Source of the DNA: an uncultured Ideonella sp. | GTDB taxonomy: Bacteria; Pseudomonadota; Gammaproteobacteria; Burkholderiales; Burkholderiaceae | Assembly: GCA_946479475.1 (NCBI GenBank) | Contig: CAMLGG010000117.1 | Location: 1-15,315, forward strand | DNA: 15,315 nt | Reading direction: 5' to 3' | Part shown: piece after piece, positions 14,044 to 15,315 of the stretch | How the letters are laid out: each line of letters starts with the position of its first letter | Position numbering within the stretch: position 1 is the stretch's first letter | Made by a program: the position numbers and the translations under genes | The notes under the pieces: generated by a model | The model's database searches: none | What the model was told of the DNA's origin: nothing | Seen by the model: only the letters and a program-made list of their open reading frames with translations

Positions 14044-15282
14044 TCAGCGCGGCCGGACGGCGCGCTGAACGAGCCGGCCTATCGTCAGCCCCTGGCACAG
14101 GATCGAGAAGACGACCACCACGTAGGTCATGCCGAGCAAGGCGTCGCGCACCGGGCCAGAGGGCAGCGACAGCACCAGGGCCACCGAGATGCCGCCGCGC
14201 AGCCCGCCCCAGGTGAGGATGCCCGCGGAGCCTGCCGGCAGGCGGAAGCGGGCGTGCAGCAGGCTCACCGGAAGGCCCGCCGTGAGCCAGCGTGCCGTCA
14301 GCGTGACCACGAGGGCGACTCCGCTTGCCGCCAGCAGCGCCCCGTCGTAGTGGAGCATCACCACCTCCAGCCCGATCAGCACGAAGAGCACCGCGTTCAG
14401 GATCTCGTCGATGAGCTCCCAGAACACGTCGACATGCCGGCGCGTCGTGTCGGACATCGCATGCGCCCGCCCGTAGTGGCCGACCATCAGGCCCGCCACC
14501 ACCATCGCCAGCGGCCCCGAGACATGCAGGCGCTGCGCGAGGGCGTAGCCGCCCATCACGGCCGCCAGCGTCAGCATCACCTCCACCTGGTAGTGGTCGA
14601 TGCTCGCCAGCAGGCGGTAGGTGGTCCAGCCCAGGATGACCCCGAACAGCAGGCCGCCGCCGGCCTCGCGGGCCAGCAGCGATGCCGCTTCGGTCGGCGC
14701 CGGCACGATGCCCGTCGCGATCACGCCCAGCAGCAGCGAGAACAGGACCACGCCGACACCGTCGTTGAACAGCGATTCACCGGTGATGACGAGTTCGAGG
14801 TCCTTGGGCGCGCCGACCTGTCGCAGGATGCCCATCACCGCGATCGGATCCGTCGGCGAGATCAGCGCGCCGAACAGCAGGCACTCCGGGAGGGGCAGGG
14901 GCAGCCCTACCCAGGGCAGCAGCCACCACAGCGCAAGTCCCACCGCGATCGTGGACAGCAGCGTGCCGATCCCGGCCAGCACCGCCACCTGCCAGCGCAG
15001 GCGCCGCAGGGCGGGCAGGTCCACGTGCAAGGCGCCCGCGAACAGCAGCAGGGACAGCATCCCCTGCATCAAGACGCCCGAGAAGTCGATCGAATGCACC
15101 AGCGCGGCCTCGAACTCGTGCCATTGCGGCGCCCAGCCGAAGGCATTCAGCGCCACGAGCAGAAGCGAAAGCATCAGCGCGATGGCCATGACGCCTATGG
15201 CCGTCGGCAAGCCGACGAAACGCTGGTTCACGTAACTCAGCAAGGCGGTGATGACAAGGCAGGCGGCGGCGATATCCAGCAT
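14044..15282 (-). CDS. CPA1-type Na+/H+ antiporter
   Basis: 412-residue inner-membrane cation:proton antiporter with about 12 helices. Visible family motifs: LISPTDPIAVMGIL (140-153) with the discontinuous-helix TDP (T144-P146); GESLFNDGVGVVLF (168-181) with N173-D174, the Asn-Asp pair at the ion-binding site typical of electroneutral CPA1 exchangers; ELIDEILNAVLFVLIGLEV (289-307); and TWGGLRGGISVALVLSLP (357-374) with R362. The C-terminal cytoplasmic tail is almost absent (the protein ends RLVQRAVRPR), so it is a minimal NhaP-like version without TrkA-C regulatory domains. ATG 15282 precedes the first helix at once. TAACAT at 15290-15295 could be a -10 box; no good Shine-Dalgarno is visible. 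This second antiporter lies close to a different family at 11944, suggesting a local set for Na+/pH homeostasis. Confidence 0.92.
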   Translation of the reverse strand: MLDIAAACLVITALLSYVNQRFVGLPTAIGVMAIALMLSLLLVALNAFGWAPQWHEFEAALVHSIDFSGVLMQGMLSLLLFAGALHVDLPALRRLRWQVAVLAGIGTLLSTIAVGLALWWLLPWVGLPLPLPECLLFGALISPTDPIAVMGILRQVGAPKDLELVITGESLFNDGVGVVLFSLLLGVIATGIVPAPTEAASLLAREAGGGLLFGVILGWTTYRLLASIDHYQVEVMLTLAAVMGGYALAQRLHVSGPLAMVVAGLMVGHYGRAHAMSDTTRRHVDVFWELIDEILNAVLFVLIGLEVVMLHYDGALLAASGVALVVTLTARWLTAGLPVSLLHARFRLPAGSAGILTWGGLRGGISVALVLSLPSGPVRDALLGMTYVVVVFSILCQGLTIGRLVQRAVRPR

Positions 15283-15315
15283 GTCCCGATGTTATGTGCT
15301 CGCTACAGTGCGTCC

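Overview
The window is very GC-rich, densely packed beta-proteobacterial DNA. It most likely comes from the Burkholderiales (Comamonadaceae or a Rubrivivax/Ramlibacter-like lineage). The evidence is the glucokinase-RpiR fusion gene, the paired small DUF5985-type membrane proteins, a 73-residue conserved small protein known from this order, and the codon and GC style. This assignment is inference. No rRNA, tRNA, CRISPR array, IS element or phage gene was seen.

Region 1 (1-3155, + strand): the 3' part of otsA, then otsB, a small winged-helix-like protein and two three-helix membrane proteins. All five are joined by 4-base overlaps or a direct stop/start junction, so they form one translationally coupled operon. 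A MarR regulator follows after 32 bases. otsA and otsB make trehalose from UDP-glucose and glucose-6-phosphate. The role of the three small genes is unknown.

Region 2 (3162-11339): an alpha-glucan degradation locus. On the - strand a secreted pullulanase is followed 31 bases later by a glucokinase fused to an RpiR/HexR-type regulator. Diverging from the pullulanase on the + strand are two further secreted GH13 enzymes, an alpha-amylase-like protein and a SusA-like neopullulanase/cyclomaltodextrinase, which overlap by 4 bases. The three exported enzymes would cut alpha-1,4 and alpha-1,6 bonds outside the cytoplasm, and the glucokinase would phosphorylate the imported glucose. The 78-base divergent promoter region holds a near-palindrome that resembles HexR-type operators. 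A weaker copy lies at the start of the amylase gene. The fusion protein may therefore regulate its own locus. No sugar transporter is present in the window.

Region 3 (11340-15315): a 73-residue small protein (-), a structured leader resembling a cation riboswitch (nhaA-I/Li-I type) before a putative Na+/H+ antiporter (+), a peptidase S51-like protein (-), and a CPA1-type Na+/H+ antiporter (-).

The most interesting items are the candidate riboswitch at 11779-11847 and the candidate HexR-like operators at 7782-7796 and 7870-7884. Both rest on reading the sequence and on remembered consensus motifs, not on any computed search.
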